Below are positions 1 to 9,402 of a stretch of 64,000 nucleotides of DNA, piece after piece. Position 1 is the stretch's first letter. Every line of letters starts with the position of its first letter. A program made the translations under genes and the position numbers. The notes beneath the pieces are model-generated. The model did not search any database, had not been told where the DNA came from, and worked only from the letters and a program-made list of their open reading frames with translations. This DNA comes from Streptomyces sp. NBC_00708. GTDB lineage: Bacteria; Actinomycetota; Actinomycetes; Streptomycetales; Streptomycetaceae. The stretch spans positions 6,262,001 through 6,326,000 of the forward strand of contig CP108997.1 of the NCBI GenBank assembly GCA_036226585.1, in the 5' to 3' direction.

Positions 1-27
1 TGAAGCGCGGGGGCGCGGGCGCGGGTT

Positions 28-795
28 TCAGAGGGCCGTGAGAATCCTCGGCCCGTCGTCCGTGATCGCCACGGTGTGCTCCGCGTGCGCGGCCCGGCTG
101 CCGTCCGTCGTGCGCAGGGTCCAGCCGTCCGGGTCCGCCCGGTACGTGTCCACCCCGCCGCCGATCAGCATCGGCTCGATGGCCAGCACCATGCCGTGCC
201 GCAGCGGCATCCCGCGCCCCGGCCGCCCCTCGTTGGGCACACCCGGGTCCTCGTGCATCTCGCGGCCCACACCGTGTCCGCCGAACCCCTCGGGGATGCC
301 GTAGCCGGCGGTGCGGCAGACCGTGCCGATGGCGTGCGCGATGTCACCGATCCGGTTGCCGACGGTGGCCGCCGCGATGCCCGCCTCCAGGGCCTGGTAC
401 GCCGTGTCGATGAGCCGGGTGTCGGCGGGGCGGGCGCGGCCCACGGTGAAGCTGATCGCGGAGTCGCCGGCCCAGCCGTCCAGTGTGGCGCCCGCGTCGA
501 TGCTGACCAGGTCGCCGTCGCGCAGCCGGTAGTCGGTCGGGATGCCGTGCACGATCGCGTCGTTGACCGACGCGCAGATGACCGCGGGGAAGGGGACCGG
601 GGCGAAGTGCGGCCGGTAGTTCAGGAACGGCGAGCCGGCGCCCGCCTCGCGCAGCACCTCGCGCGCTACTTCGTCGAGTTCGCGCAGCGAGACGCCGACG
701 CCGGCGGCCTCCCGGGTGGCCGTCAGTATCCGCGCGACGACGCGGCCGGCCGCACGCATGGCTTCGATGGATGTGTCCGTCTTGAGTTGCACCAT
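28..795 (-). CDS. map: Type I methionine aminopeptidase
   Basis: Removes the initiator methionine from nascent cytoplasmic proteins. The 255-residue protein has the full pita-bread fold metal set: H83 in the IVHG segment, D100 (SIDAG), D111, H174 (GGHGVG), E207 (IEPML) and E239 (AEHTV). Its length is that of a short type I enzyme without an N-terminal zinc or SH3-binding extension. It is not in a ribosomal protein or secY-adk-map operon, so it is probably a second, accessory paralogue. It diverges from a small XRE regulator with only 41 bp between the starts. On its strand TATAGT lies 7 bases before the ATG, which would give a leaderless transcript. Family assignment is firm; the accessory role and control by the neighbour are inferred. 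Confidence 0.93.
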   Translation of the reverse strand: MVQLKTDTSIEAMRAAGRVVARILTATREAAGVGVSLRELDEVAREVLREAGAGSPFLNYRPHFAPVPFPAVICASVNDAIVHGIPTDYRLRDGDLVSIDAGATLDGWAGDSAISFTVGRARPADTRLIDTAYQALEAGIAAATVGNRIGDIAHAIGTVCRTAGYGIPEGFGGHGVGREMHEDPGVPNEGRPGRGMPLRHGMVLAIEPMLIGGGVDTYRADPDGWTLRTTDGSRAAHAEHTVAITDDGPRILTAL

Positions 796-836
796 GCCAA
801 TTACTATACCGGTCCGAGCGGTATTAGAATGACGGC
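796..836. promoter_or_regulatory. Divergent map/XRE control region with inverted repeat
   Basis: The 41-bp gap holds the inverted repeat ATACCG (806-811), 7 bases, CGGTAT (819-824). A -10-like TATAGT on the minus strand (803-808) sits 7 bases before the map ATG. TAGAAT on the plus strand (825-830) sits 6 bases before the XRE ATG at 837. There is no Shine-Dalgarno sequence for either gene. The arms overlap or touch both -10 elements, so a protein bound here could repress both genes. Seen directly: the repeat and the spacings. Inferred: promoter activity and binding by the XRE protein. Confidence 0.5.
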
Positions 837-1106
837 ATGGTCCGTACCCCCCTGACCCCCGAAGAGCGCCTGCGCGGCGAACGGCTCGGCCTGCTGCTGC
901 GCGAGGCGCGCGGCGCCCGCAGCATGACCGACGTCGCCGCCCGCGCCGGGATCTCCGCCGAGACGCTGCGGAAAATCGAGACCGGCCGCGCCCCCACCCC
1001 CGCGTTCTTCACCGTCGCCGCCCTGGCCGGCGCGCTCGGCCTCTCCATGGACGAGCTGCTGCTGCGCTGCGTCCCGGAACCGGCGGCCGTACCCCTGGCG
1101 GGTTAG
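837..1106 (+). CDS. Small XRE-family HTH regulator
   Basis: An 89-residue protein that is essentially one Cro/C1-type helix-turn-helix domain (residues 15-75). The recognition region is AARAGISAETLRKIETGR, followed by the typical hydrophobic helix LAGALGLSMDELL. There is no ligand-binding or protease domain, so it is likely a dimeric DNA-binding repressor. It diverges from the map gene and sits immediately downstream of the inverted repeat at 806-824, its most likely operator. The ATG at 837 is chosen because TAGAAT lies 6 bases upstream, consistent with a leaderless mRNA, and the HTH is complete from this start. Pairing of such a regulator with a lone methionine aminopeptidase suggests it controls that gene. 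Confidence 0.85.
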   Translation: MVRTPLTPEERLRGERLGLLLREARGARSMTDVAARAGISAETLRKIETGRAPTPAFFTVAALAGALGLSMDELLLRCVPEPAAVPLAG

Positions 1107-1113
1107 GGCCGCC

Positions 1114-1119
1114 TAGGCT
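1114..1119 (+). promoter_or_regulatory. Probable leaderless -10 element (TAGGCT)
   Basis: TAGGCT lies 6 bases before the ATG at 1126, with no purine-rich ribosome-binding site between them. This is the spacing of leaderless streptomycete promoters. No convincing -35 element is visible. Confidence 0.4.
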
Positions 1120-1125
1120 GGGCCC

Positions 1126-1506
1126 ATGAGCCTCCAGGACTTCGCGCGCAGCGAGTACGTCAGCCTCACCACGTACCGCAAGGACGGCACGCCCGTCGCC
1201 ACCCCGGTCTGGGCGGCGGTCGACGGCGACGAACTGTTCATCTGGACCAAGACCGACTCCTGGAAGGTCAAGCGGCTGCGCAACGACAGCCGGGTCCGGG
1301 TCACCGTCTGCGACGTGCGCGGCCGTATCGAGGAGGGCGCGGCGAGCGCCGAGGGGACCGGCAGGCTGCTCGACGAACGGGGAACGGCCGCCGTGCGCCG
1401 GGCCATCGGCCGCAAGTACACCTGGAAGTACTGGCTGCTCGACTACCCGGCGATGATCGTCCGGCTCGGCAAGCGCCCGCACACCGGGATCGCCATCACC
1501 TTCTGA
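1126..1506 (+). CDS. PPOX-class F420-dependent oxidoreductase-like protein
   Basis: A 126-residue split beta-barrel protein of the pyridoxamine-5'-phosphate-oxidase-like / F420H2-binding superfamily. Features are the N-terminal FARSEYVSLTTYRKDGTPV strand pair, the VWAAVDGDELFIWT core and VKRLRNDSRVRVTVCDVRGR. The substitution pattern and size match actinobacterial PPOX-class F420 proteins, which reduce quinones, bilins or unknown substrates. The substrate cannot be told here. It follows the XRE gene on the same strand with its own leaderless-type -10 element, so it need not be co-transcribed. An FMN-binding pyridoxamine oxidase is less likely because the protein is short and the context is unrelated to vitamin B6. 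Confidence 0.8.
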   Translation: MSLQDFARSEYVSLTTYRKDGTPVATPVWAAVDGDELFIWTKTDSWKVKRLRNDSRVRVTVCDVRGRIEEGAASAEGTGRLLDERGTAAVRRAIGRKYTWKYWLLDYPAMIVRLGKRPHTGIAITF

Positions 1507-1652
1507 CACCCGCACCCGCACTGCCTCGCCTCTGCACTGCCTGGGATCCGCACCGCCTCGGACCCGCAAAGCGCGCGTAGCCGTCCCGTAACACGCCTGC
1601 GGTCGAATGCCCCGGACTGGAGGGTTCCAGCCGACGGCGGCCTAAGGCGACG

Positions 1653-2957
1653 GTGACGGTGCATCAAGAGGCGGTATCGGTACAGGAGTTCGCGCGAAAT
1701 CTGCGGGAGCTGGTGGCGCTGCTCGATCCCGGACGAGGCTGGTACGGGGTCTTCCGCCGACGCGATCCCGCCGGAATGGACGCCTGTCTGGACGGGGCGG
1801 AGCTGCCGCCCTGGGACGTGATGGAAGCGCTCTTCTCGGACCTCGCGGAGGTGCGGGGCACCGCGTACGCGGAGCAGGCGGCGACGCGTGCCGCCCGGCT
1901 CCACGCGGACTGCGCCCTCAGCCACGACCGCCGTCCCGGCGGACGCGCACAGCTGGTGGAACGGCTCGGCCTCATGCTCCGCGAGCAGGCGTACGCCGCC
2001 GAGCGGCTGCGGGCGGCCCAGGAGGAGGGGGGCGGGGACCCGGCCGCCGAAGCACTCGCCTGGGCCCGCGACGACCATGCCCGCGCCTCGGCCCGGTGCG
2101 CGGAACTCCGCCGGCGCCTGTCCGCCGTGCCCCGGCCCCCGGACCGCATCGGCGCGGGCGCGGAGCCCCCGAGGAGCCACGCCCCTGTGGTCTCGGCACA
2201 GGCGCCCGCGCCCGCCCCCGCGCCCAGGACGGCGTCCCGCGACACCTCGTCCGCCCGGAAGCGGAAGCCGACAGGGGCGCGGTTCGCCGGGCTGGACGCC
2301 GAGGACAGGGGCGGCGTCGCCGGCGAGGCGCCCGTCCTGCCCGCCGTACCGGACGCGTCACCACGCGGCGCCCGCTTCGGCGGCGCGCCCGCCACGGAGC
2401 GCGCGGAGCGGACCACGGCGTCGCCGGACCCGGCCGCCCTCCGGTTCGCGCAGGCCACCGTCGGCGCGCTGCTCCGGTTGCGGACCGAGGGCCGCAGCGG
2501 CGAGGCGCACGCCGTGCTCTGCGAGGCGGCGGCGCTCCCCGCGCACCGGCTGCCGCTCCTGGCCGTTGAGCTGGACCGGGCGGGGCTCGGCGCGGACTGG
2601 GCGACCCTGCTGTGGGAGGTCGCCTCACTGCCCCCGGACGGACTCGCGGCCGCCGTGGACGCGCTCGCGGCGGCCGGGCGCGCCGAGGACTGCGGGCAGC
2701 TCCTGCGGCAGGGCGTCTCGCGTCCGGCCGCGGAGATCGCCGAGGCGGCGGCCGCGCTGGACCGGGCGGGCCGGGGTCCGCTGACGCAGACGCTGCTCGG
2801 CGCCTTCGTCCGGGTGCGCTCGCCGCAGGAGGCGGCCAGGGTCGCCGAGAGCGACCCGCCGCGGCTCGTCCCGCAACTGCTGGCGGCGGCCCGGACGGTG
2901 TCCGAGGCGCGCGAGCGCGGCGTCGAACACGCCCTGCGCGTGGCCGGCCTCGGCTGA
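1653..2957 (+). CDS. Unrecognised protein with low-complexity middle
   Basis: A 434-residue protein I cannot assign to a family. Residues 1-150 are predicted helical (ELVALLDPGRGWYGVFRRRDP; MEALFSDLAEV), with many alanines and charged residues. Residues 165-250 are proline-, alanine- and arginine-rich low complexity. Residues 260-430 are helical repeats of about 35 residues around LLRLRTEGRSGEAHAVLCEA, resembling degenerate TPR/PPR-type solenoid units. There is no signal peptide or transmembrane segment. The GTG at 1653 follows AAGG at a good distance and codon use is strongly GC3 throughout, so it is a real gene. The DNA-binding or protein-interaction role sometimes suggested for such tripartite streptomycete proteins is only a guess. 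Confidence 0.75.
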   Translation: MTVHQEAVSVQEFARNLRELVALLDPGRGWYGVFRRRDPAGMDACLDGAELPPWDVMEALFSDLAEVRGTAYAEQAATRAARLHADCALSHDRRPGGRAQLVERLGLMLREQAYAAERLRAAQEEGGGDPAAEALAWARDDHARASARCAELRRRLSAVPRPPDRIGAGAEPPRSHAPVVSAQAPAPAPAPRTASRDTSSARKRKPTGARFAGLDAEDRGGVAGEAPVLPAVPDASPRGARFGGAPATERAERTTASPDPAALRFAQATVGALLRLRTEGRSGEAHAVLCEAAALPAHRLPLLAVELDRAGLGADWATLLWEVASLPPDGLAAAVDALAAAGRAEDCGQLLRQGVSRPAAEIAEAAAALDRAGRGPLTQTLLGAFVRVRSPQEAARVAESDPPRLVPQLLAAARTVSEARERGVEHALRVAGLG

Positions 2958-3127
2958 GGCGCGCCCGCACTGGCCCGCACGGGTGTGAAACATGATCGAC
3001 TCAGCTGGTTCACGGCGATGGTCTTGCCCCGCGGTGTGACGGGGCTTACGTTCTCCCGTACGCACGTGTCTACGGGCGTAGAAGAAGCACGAAGAGGCTC
3101 TCTGACGCCGCGTCGAAGGAGCAGCTC

Positions 3128-3970
3128 ATGTCCCACGTCGTACGCGCCGCACTCGTCCAGGCGACCTGGACCGGCGACACCGAATCCATGATCGCCAAGC
3201 ATGAGGAACATGCCCGCGAGGCCGCCCGGCAGGGGGCGAAGATCATCGGCTTCCAGGAGGTGTTCAACGCCCCCTACTTCTGCCAGGTGCAGGAGCCGGA
3301 GCACTACCGCTGGGCCGAGGCGGTGCCGGACGGCCCGACCGTGCGGCGGATGCAGGACCTGGCCCGCGAGACGGGCATGGTGATCGTCGTCCCGGTCTTC
3401 GAGCTGGAGCAGTCCGGCTTCTACTACAACACCGCTGCCGTGATCGACGCGGACGGCTCCTACCTCGGCAAGTACCGCAAGCACCACATCCCGCAGGTCA
3501 AGGGCTTCTGGGAGAAGTACTACTTCAAACCCGGCAACGCCGGCTGGCCCGTCTTCGACACCGCGGTCGGCAGGGTGGGCGTCTACATCTGCTACGACCG
3601 GCACTTCCCCGAGGGCTGGCGACAACTGGGCCTCAACGGGGCGCAGTTGGTGTACAACCCGTCCGCCACCTCGCGCGGCCTCTCCGCCTATCTCTGGCAG
3701 CTGGAACAGCCCGCGTCGGCCGTCGCCAACGAGTACTTCATCGCCGCGATCAACCGCGTCGGCCGGGAGGAGTACGGCGACAACGACTTCTACGGCACCA
3801 GCTACTTCGTCGACCCGCGCGGCCAGTTCGTCGGCGACGTCGCGAGCGACAAGGAGGAGGAACTCCTCGTCCGCGACCTGGACTTCGGGCTCATCGACGA
3901 GGTCCGGCAGCAGTGGGCCTTCTACCGGGACCGACGCCCCGACGCGTACGAGGGGCTGGTCGAGCCGTGA
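3128..3970 (+). CDS. Nitrilase-superfamily amidohydrolase, probable beta-ureidopropionase
   Basis: Hydrolyses a carbamoyl group, probably N-carbamoyl-beta-alanine or a related ureido acid, to the free amine, CO2 and ammonia. The 280-residue protein has the complete nitrilase triad: E44 (GFQEVFNAP), K118 (KYRKHH) and C155 (YICYDRHFPEGW). Length and motif context fit the beta-alanine synthase / N-carbamoylputrescine amidase branch rather than nitrilases proper. The ATG follows AAGGAG. It is the first gene of a five-gene unit; its stop overlaps the aminotransferase start as GTGA, so the two are translationally coupled. With the downstream dihydropyrimidinase it forms steps two and three of reductive pyrimidine breakdown. 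N-carbamoylputrescine is a less likely substrate because no agmatine genes are near. Confidence 0.88.
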   Translation: MSHVVRAALVQATWTGDTESMIAKHEEHAREAARQGAKIIGFQEVFNAPYFCQVQEPEHYRWAEAVPDGPTVRRMQDLARETGMVIVVPVFELEQSGFYYNTAAVIDADGSYLGKYRKHHIPQVKGFWEKYYFKPGNAGWPVFDTAVGRVGVYICYDRHFPEGWRQLGLNGAQLVYNPSATSRGLSAYLWQLEQPASAVANEYFIAAINRVGREEYGDNDFYGTSYFVDPRGQFVGDVASDKEEELLVRDLDFGLIDEVRQQWAFYRDRRPDAYEGLVEP

Positions 3971-5250
3971 GCAGCCTCCACCACCGCCACCTTGCCGTCA
4001 GCCCCGAGTGGCTGGCCCTCTACTACCGGCACCCGCTGGAGATCACCCACGGCGAGGGCCGTCACGTCTGGGACGCCGAAGGCAACCGCTACCTCGACTT
4101 CTTCGGCGGCATCCTCACCACCATGACCGCCCACGCCCTGCCCGAGGTCACCAAGGCCGTCAGCGAGCAGGCCGCCCGGATCATCCATTCCTCCACGCTC
4201 TACCTCAACCGCCCGATGATCGAGCTGGCCGAACGCGTCGCCTCGCTCTCCGGCATCCCCGACGCCCGGGTCTTCTTCACCACGTCCGGCACCGAGGCCA
4301 ACGACACGGCCCTGCTCCTGGCCACCACGTACCGCAGGTCGAACCAGATCCTCGCGATGCGCAACAGCTACCACGGCCGGTCCTTCTCCGCCGTCTCCAT
4401 CACCGGCAACAACGCGTGGTCGCCCACCAGCCTCTCGCCGCTCCAGACCCTGTACGTGCACGGCGGCGTCCGCACCCGCGGCCCCTACGCGCACCTGAGC
4501 GACGAGGAGTTCACCGCCGCCTGCGTGGCGGACCTGGAGGACCTGCTCGGCCACACCAGGACCCCCGCCGCCCTGATCGCCGAACCCATCCAGGGCGTCG
4601 GCGGCTTCACCTCACCGCCCGACGGCCTGTACGGCGCGTTCCGCGAGGTCCTGAACCGGCACGGCGTGCTGTGGATCTCCGACGAGGTGCAGACGGGCTG
4701 GGGACGCTCCGGCGAACACTTCTGGGGCTGGCAGGCCCACGCCCAGAACGGGCCGCCGGACATCCTCACCTTCGCCAAGGGCATCGGCAACGGCATGTCC
4801 ATCGGCGGTGTCGTCGCCCGCGCCGAGGTCATGAACTGCCTGGACGCCAACTCCATCTCGACGTTCGGCGGTTCCCCGGTCACCATGGCGGCCGGCCTCG
4901 CCAACCTGTCGTACCTCCTCGAACACGACCTCCAGGGCAACGCCCGCCGCGTCGGCGGTCTGCTCATCGAGCGGCTGCGCGCGATCGGCGTCACCTCGGA
5001 GCGGGTACGCGAGGTGCGCGGCCGGGGCCTGATGATCGGCATCGAACTGGTGAAGCCCGGCACCGACGAGGCCGACCCGGAAGCGGCCGCGGCCGTCCTG
5101 GAGGCGGCCCGCGAGGGCGGACTGCTCCTCGGCAAGGGCGGCGGCCACAACACCAGCGTCCTGCGCATCGCCCCGCCCCTCTCGCTCGCCATCCCGGAGG
5201 CGGAAGAGGGCGCGGAGATCCTTGCCGACGCGCTGCGCGCGGTGGGCTGA
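3967..5250 (+). CDS. Class III (omega) aminotransferase
   Basis: A PLP enzyme moving an amino group from a terminal amine, here most likely beta-alanine or beta-aminoisobutyrate, to an oxo acid. From the GTG at 3967 it has 427 residues. The motif DEVQTGWGRSGEHF precedes ILTFAKGIGNG, whose lysine (about K271) is the Schiff-base residue. FFTTSGTEAND binds phosphate. It resembles alanine-glyoxylate / beta-alanine aminotransferases of about 430 residues. The GTG is chosen because it overlaps the preceding TGA in GTGA; an upstream ATG would bury 18 residues in the preceding gene. Context supports removal of the amino group from the product of the amidohydrolase, giving malonate semialdehyde. The exact acceptor is unknown. 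Confidence 0.88.
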   Translation: MSSLHHRHLAVSPEWLALYYRHPLEITHGEGRHVWDAEGNRYLDFFGGILTTMTAHALPEVTKAVSEQAARIIHSSTLYLNRPMIELAERVASLSGIPDARVFFTTSGTEANDTALLLATTYRRSNQILAMRNSYHGRSFSAVSITGNNAWSPTSLSPLQTLYVHGGVRTRGPYAHLSDEEFTAACVADLEDLLGHTRTPAALIAEPIQGVGGFTSPPDGLYGAFREVLNRHGVLWISDEVQTGWGRSGEHFWGWQAHAQNGPPDILTFAKGIGNGMSIGGVVARAEVMNCLDANSISTFGGSPVTMAAGLANLSYLLEHDLQGNARRVGGLLIERLRAIGVTSERVREVRGRGLMIGIELVKPGTDEADPEAAAAVLEAAREGGLLLGKGGGHNTSVLRIAPPLSLAIPEAEEGAEILADALRAVG

Positions 5251-5262
5251 CCGCTGACCACG

Positions 5263-5299
5263 GCGCCGGTGCGGGGCCCAACAGGCCCCGCACCGGCGC
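5263..5299 (+). terminator. Strong hairpin between aminotransferase and dihydropyrimidinase
   Basis: A perfect 16-bp stem (5263-5278 with 5284-5299) closes a 5-base loop CAACA, 13 bases after the aminotransferase stop. No T-run follows, as is usual in streptomycetes. It lies inside what otherwise looks like one operon, 32 bases before the next start, so it may be a partial terminator, an mRNA stabiliser or a regulated attenuator. Confidence 0.65.
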
Positions 5300-5330
5300 T
5301 CCACCCGCAGGACAACGAGGAGGGGTACTC

Positions 5331-6731
5331 ATGAGCCGTACCGTCATCCGCGGCGGCCTGGTCGTCACCGCGTCGGACGAGATGCACGCGGACGTCCTCG
5401 TCGACGGCGGGCGCATCGCCGCGCTCGCCGCCCACGACAGCGACGAGGCGGCCGGCTGGACCGCCGACCGGACCATCGACGCCACCGGCAAGTACGTCAT
5501 CCCGGGCGGCGTCGACGCGCACACCCACATGGAGATGCCGTTCGGCGGCACCTACGCCGCCGACACCTTCGAGACCGGCACCCGCGCCGCGGCCTGGGGC
5601 GGCACCACCACCATCGTCGACTTCGCCATCCAGTCCGTCGGGGGCTCCCTGCGCGAAGGGCTGGACGCCTGGTACGCCAAGGCGGACGGCAACTGCGCCA
5701 TCGACTACGCCTTCCACATGATCCTCGCCGACGTGAACGAGTCCTCGCTCAAGGAGATGGACCTCCTGGTGGCGGAGGGCATCACGTCCTTCAAGCTGTT
5801 CATGGCCTACCCCGGTGTCTTCTACAGCGACGACGGGCAGATCCTGCGTGCCATGCAGCGGGCCGAGTCCAACGGCGGGCTGATCATGATGCACGCGGAG
5901 AACGGCATCGCCATCGACGTCCTCGTCGAACAGGCGCTCGCCGCCGGCCGCACCGATCCGCGCTACCACGGGGACGTACGGAAGGTGGCGCTGGAGGCCG
6001 AGGCCACGCACCGCGCGATCCAGCTCGCGCGCGTCGCCGGCTCGCCGCTGTACGTCGTCCACGTCTCCGCCGACGAGGCCGTCGCCGAGATCGCCGCCGC
6101 CCGCCACAAGGGGCTGCCCGTCTTCGGCGAGACCTGTCCGCAGTACCTCTTCCTCTCCACCGACAACCTCGCCGAACCGGACTTCGAGGGCGCCAAGTAC
6201 GTCTGCTCCACCCCGCTGCGGCCCCGTGAGCACCAGGAGGTCCTGTGGCGCGGGCTGCGCAACAACGAACTCCAGGTCGTCTCCACCGACCACTGCCCCT
6301 TCTGCTTCTCCGGGCAGAAGGAAATGGGGCGGGGCGACTTCTCGAAGATCCCCAACGGCATGCCGGGCGTCGAGAACCGCATGGACCTGCTCCACCAGGC
6401 CGTGGTGGACGGGCACATCTCGCGCCGCCGCTGGATCGAGATCGCCTGCGCGTCCCCGGCCCGGATGTTCGGCCTCTACCCGAAGAAGGGCACCATCGCG
6501 CCCGGCGCGGACGCGGACATCGTCGTCTACGACCCGGCGGCCCGGCAGACCGTGTCCGCCGAGACCCACCACATGAACGTCGACTACTCGGCGTACGAGG
6601 GGAAGCAGCTCACCGGCCAGGTCGAGACGGTGCTCTCGCGCGGCGAGGTCGTCATCGACCAGCGCACCTTCACCGGCCGCGCCGGCCACGGCATCTACAC
6701 CCCACGCGCCACCTGTCAGTACCTGAACTAG
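5331..6731 (+). CDS. Dihydropyrimidinase / D-hydantoinase
   Basis: Opens the ring of dihydrouracil, dihydrothymine or 5-substituted hydantoins. The 466-residue cyclic amidohydrolase shows the whole binuclear metal site: H64 and H66 (DAHTHMEMPFGG), the carboxylated lysine K155 (TSFKLFMAYPG), H188, H244 (VVHVSADEA) and D320 (STDHCPF). The ATG at 5331 follows GAGGAGG. Order and partners (amidohydrolase, aminotransferase, NCS1 permease) point to pyrimidine catabolism; a hydantoin route would use the same enzymes. The gene is preceded by the hairpin at 5263-5299, so its level may differ from that of the first two genes. Allantoinase is less likely given the catalytic-loop sequences and the neighbours. 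Confidence 0.92.
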   Translation: MSRTVIRGGLVVTASDEMHADVLVDGGRIAALAAHDSDEAAGWTADRTIDATGKYVIPGGVDAHTHMEMPFGGTYAADTFETGTRAAAWGGTTTIVDFAIQSVGGSLREGLDAWYAKADGNCAIDYAFHMILADVNESSLKEMDLLVAEGITSFKLFMAYPGVFYSDDGQILRAMQRAESNGGLIMMHAENGIAIDVLVEQALAAGRTDPRYHGDVRKVALEAEATHRAIQLARVAGSPLYVVHVSADEAVAEIAAARHKGLPVFGETCPQYLFLSTDNLAEPDFEGAKYVCSTPLRPREHQEVLWRGLRNNELQVVSTDHCPFCFSGQKEMGRGDFSKIPNGMPGVENRMDLLHQAVVDGHISRRRWIEIACASPARMFGLYPKKGTIAPGADADIVVYDPAARQTVSAETHHMNVDYSAYEGKQLTGQVETVLSRGEVVIDQRTFTGRAGHGIYTPRATCQYLN

Positions 6732-6742
6732 GAGCAACGGGC

Positions 6743-7759
6743 ATGGACTTCGGACTCGTCCTCCAGACGGACCCGCCCGCATCGGCCGTGATCAGCCTGA
6801 TGCGCCGCGCCGAACGCAACGGGTTCCGCTACGGCTGGACCTTCGACTCGGCGGTGCTCTGGCAGGAGCCGTTCGTCATCTACAGCAGCATCCTCGAACA
6901 CACCGACCGCCTCACCGTCGGCCCCATGGTCACCAACCCCGGCACCCGCACCTGGGAGGTCACCGCCTCCACCTTCGCCACCCTCAACGACATGTACGGC
7001 AACCGGACCGTGTGCGGGATCGGCCGGGGCGACTCCGCGATGCGTGTCGCCGGGCGCCCGCCCAACACCCTGGCCCGGCTCGGCGAGGCCATCGACGTCA
7101 TCCGCGACCTGGCGGAGGGACGCGAGGCCGAGGTGGACGGCAACCCCATCCGCATCCCCTGGATCAAGGACGGAAAGCTCCCCGTCTGGATGGCCGCCTA
7201 CGGCCCCAAGGCCCTCGCGCTCGCCGGGCAGAAGGCCGACGGCTTCATCCTCCAGCTCGCGGACCCGTACCTCACCGAGTGGATGATCAAGGCGGTACGG
7301 GAGGCGGCGGCCGGCGCCGGACGTGACCCCGACTCCGTCACCATCTGCGTCGCCGCCCCCGCCTACGTCACCGCCGACGACTCACCCGAGGCCCTGGCCC
7401 ACGCCCGGGACCAGTGCCGCTGGTTCGGCGGGATGGTCGGCAACCACGTCGCGGACCTCGTCGCCAGGTACGGCGAGCACTCCGGCCTCGTCCCGGACGA
7501 GCTGACCGCGTACATCAAGGACCGGCAGGGCTACGACTACAGCCACCACGGGCGCGCCGGGAACCCCGACACGGCGTTCGTCCCCGACGCCATCGTGGAC
7601 CGCTTCTGCCTGCTCGGCCCGGCCGCCGCCCATGTCGAGAAGCTGAGACACCTCAAGGGTCTGGGCGTCGACCAGTTCGCGGTGTACAACATGCACGACG
7701 CCCGCGAAGCCACCATCGACGCCTACGGCTCCGCCGTCATCCCCGCCCTCACCGACTGA
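6743..7759 (+). CDS. Luciferase-like (LLM) F420/flavin-dependent oxidoreductase
   Basis: A 338-residue TIM-barrel protein of the bacterial luciferase / methylene-tetrahydromethanopterin reductase superfamily, with MDFGLVLQTDPP at the start, VGPMVTNPGTRTWEVTASTFATL, GIGRGDSAMR and WMAAYGPKALALAGQKADGF. These fit the F420-type branch close to Mer-like reductases that recurs beside hydantoinases. Its substrate is not established by sequence. It starts 11 bases after the dihydropyrimidinase stop and is followed by the permease, so it should act on a pyrimidine- or hydantoin-related compound. As no dihydropyrimidine dehydrogenase is present nearby, it could supply the missing ring reduction or oxidation. 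An FMN monooxygenase role is the main alternative. Confidence 0.82.
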   Translation: MDFGLVLQTDPPASAVISLMRRAERNGFRYGWTFDSAVLWQEPFVIYSSILEHTDRLTVGPMVTNPGTRTWEVTASTFATLNDMYGNRTVCGIGRGDSAMRVAGRPPNTLARLGEAIDVIRDLAEGREAEVDGNPIRIPWIKDGKLPVWMAAYGPKALALAGQKADGFILQLADPYLTEWMIKAVREAAAGAGRDPDSVTICVAAPAYVTADDSPEALAHARDQCRWFGGMVGNHVADLVARYGEHSGLVPDELTAYIKDRQGYDYSHHGRAGNPDTAFVPDAIVDRFCLLGPAAAHVEKLRHLKGLGVDQFAVYNMHDAREATIDAYGSAVIPALTD

Positions 7760-7854
7760 CCGCCCCCACGGTCGTACGCGCCCCCCGGTCGCACGCGAAA
7801 CCCCCCGCGCCCCCGCCCCGCACGGCACCGCCCCGAGCGAAGGGTCCAGCCGCC

Positions 7855-9376
<1,522 letters not shown>

Positions 9377-9402
<26 letters not shown>

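Noticed and set aside
2984..3014. GTGAAA and GGTTCAC before the pyrimidine operon as an operator
   Set aside because: The arms are imperfect and widely spaced, and a second copy was not seen, so it is not above chance in this DNA.
1664..3625. A 653-codon open frame antisense to the 1653 gene and the amidohydrolase
   Set aside because: It crosses two confirmed plus-strand genes and its protein is Ser/Arg/Ala-rich without any recognisable fold.
4485..6782. A 765-codon minus-strand frame over the aminotransferase and dihydropyrimidinase
   Set aside because: Both plus-strand genes have complete catalytic residues; the antisense product has none and its composition is typical of a shadow frame.
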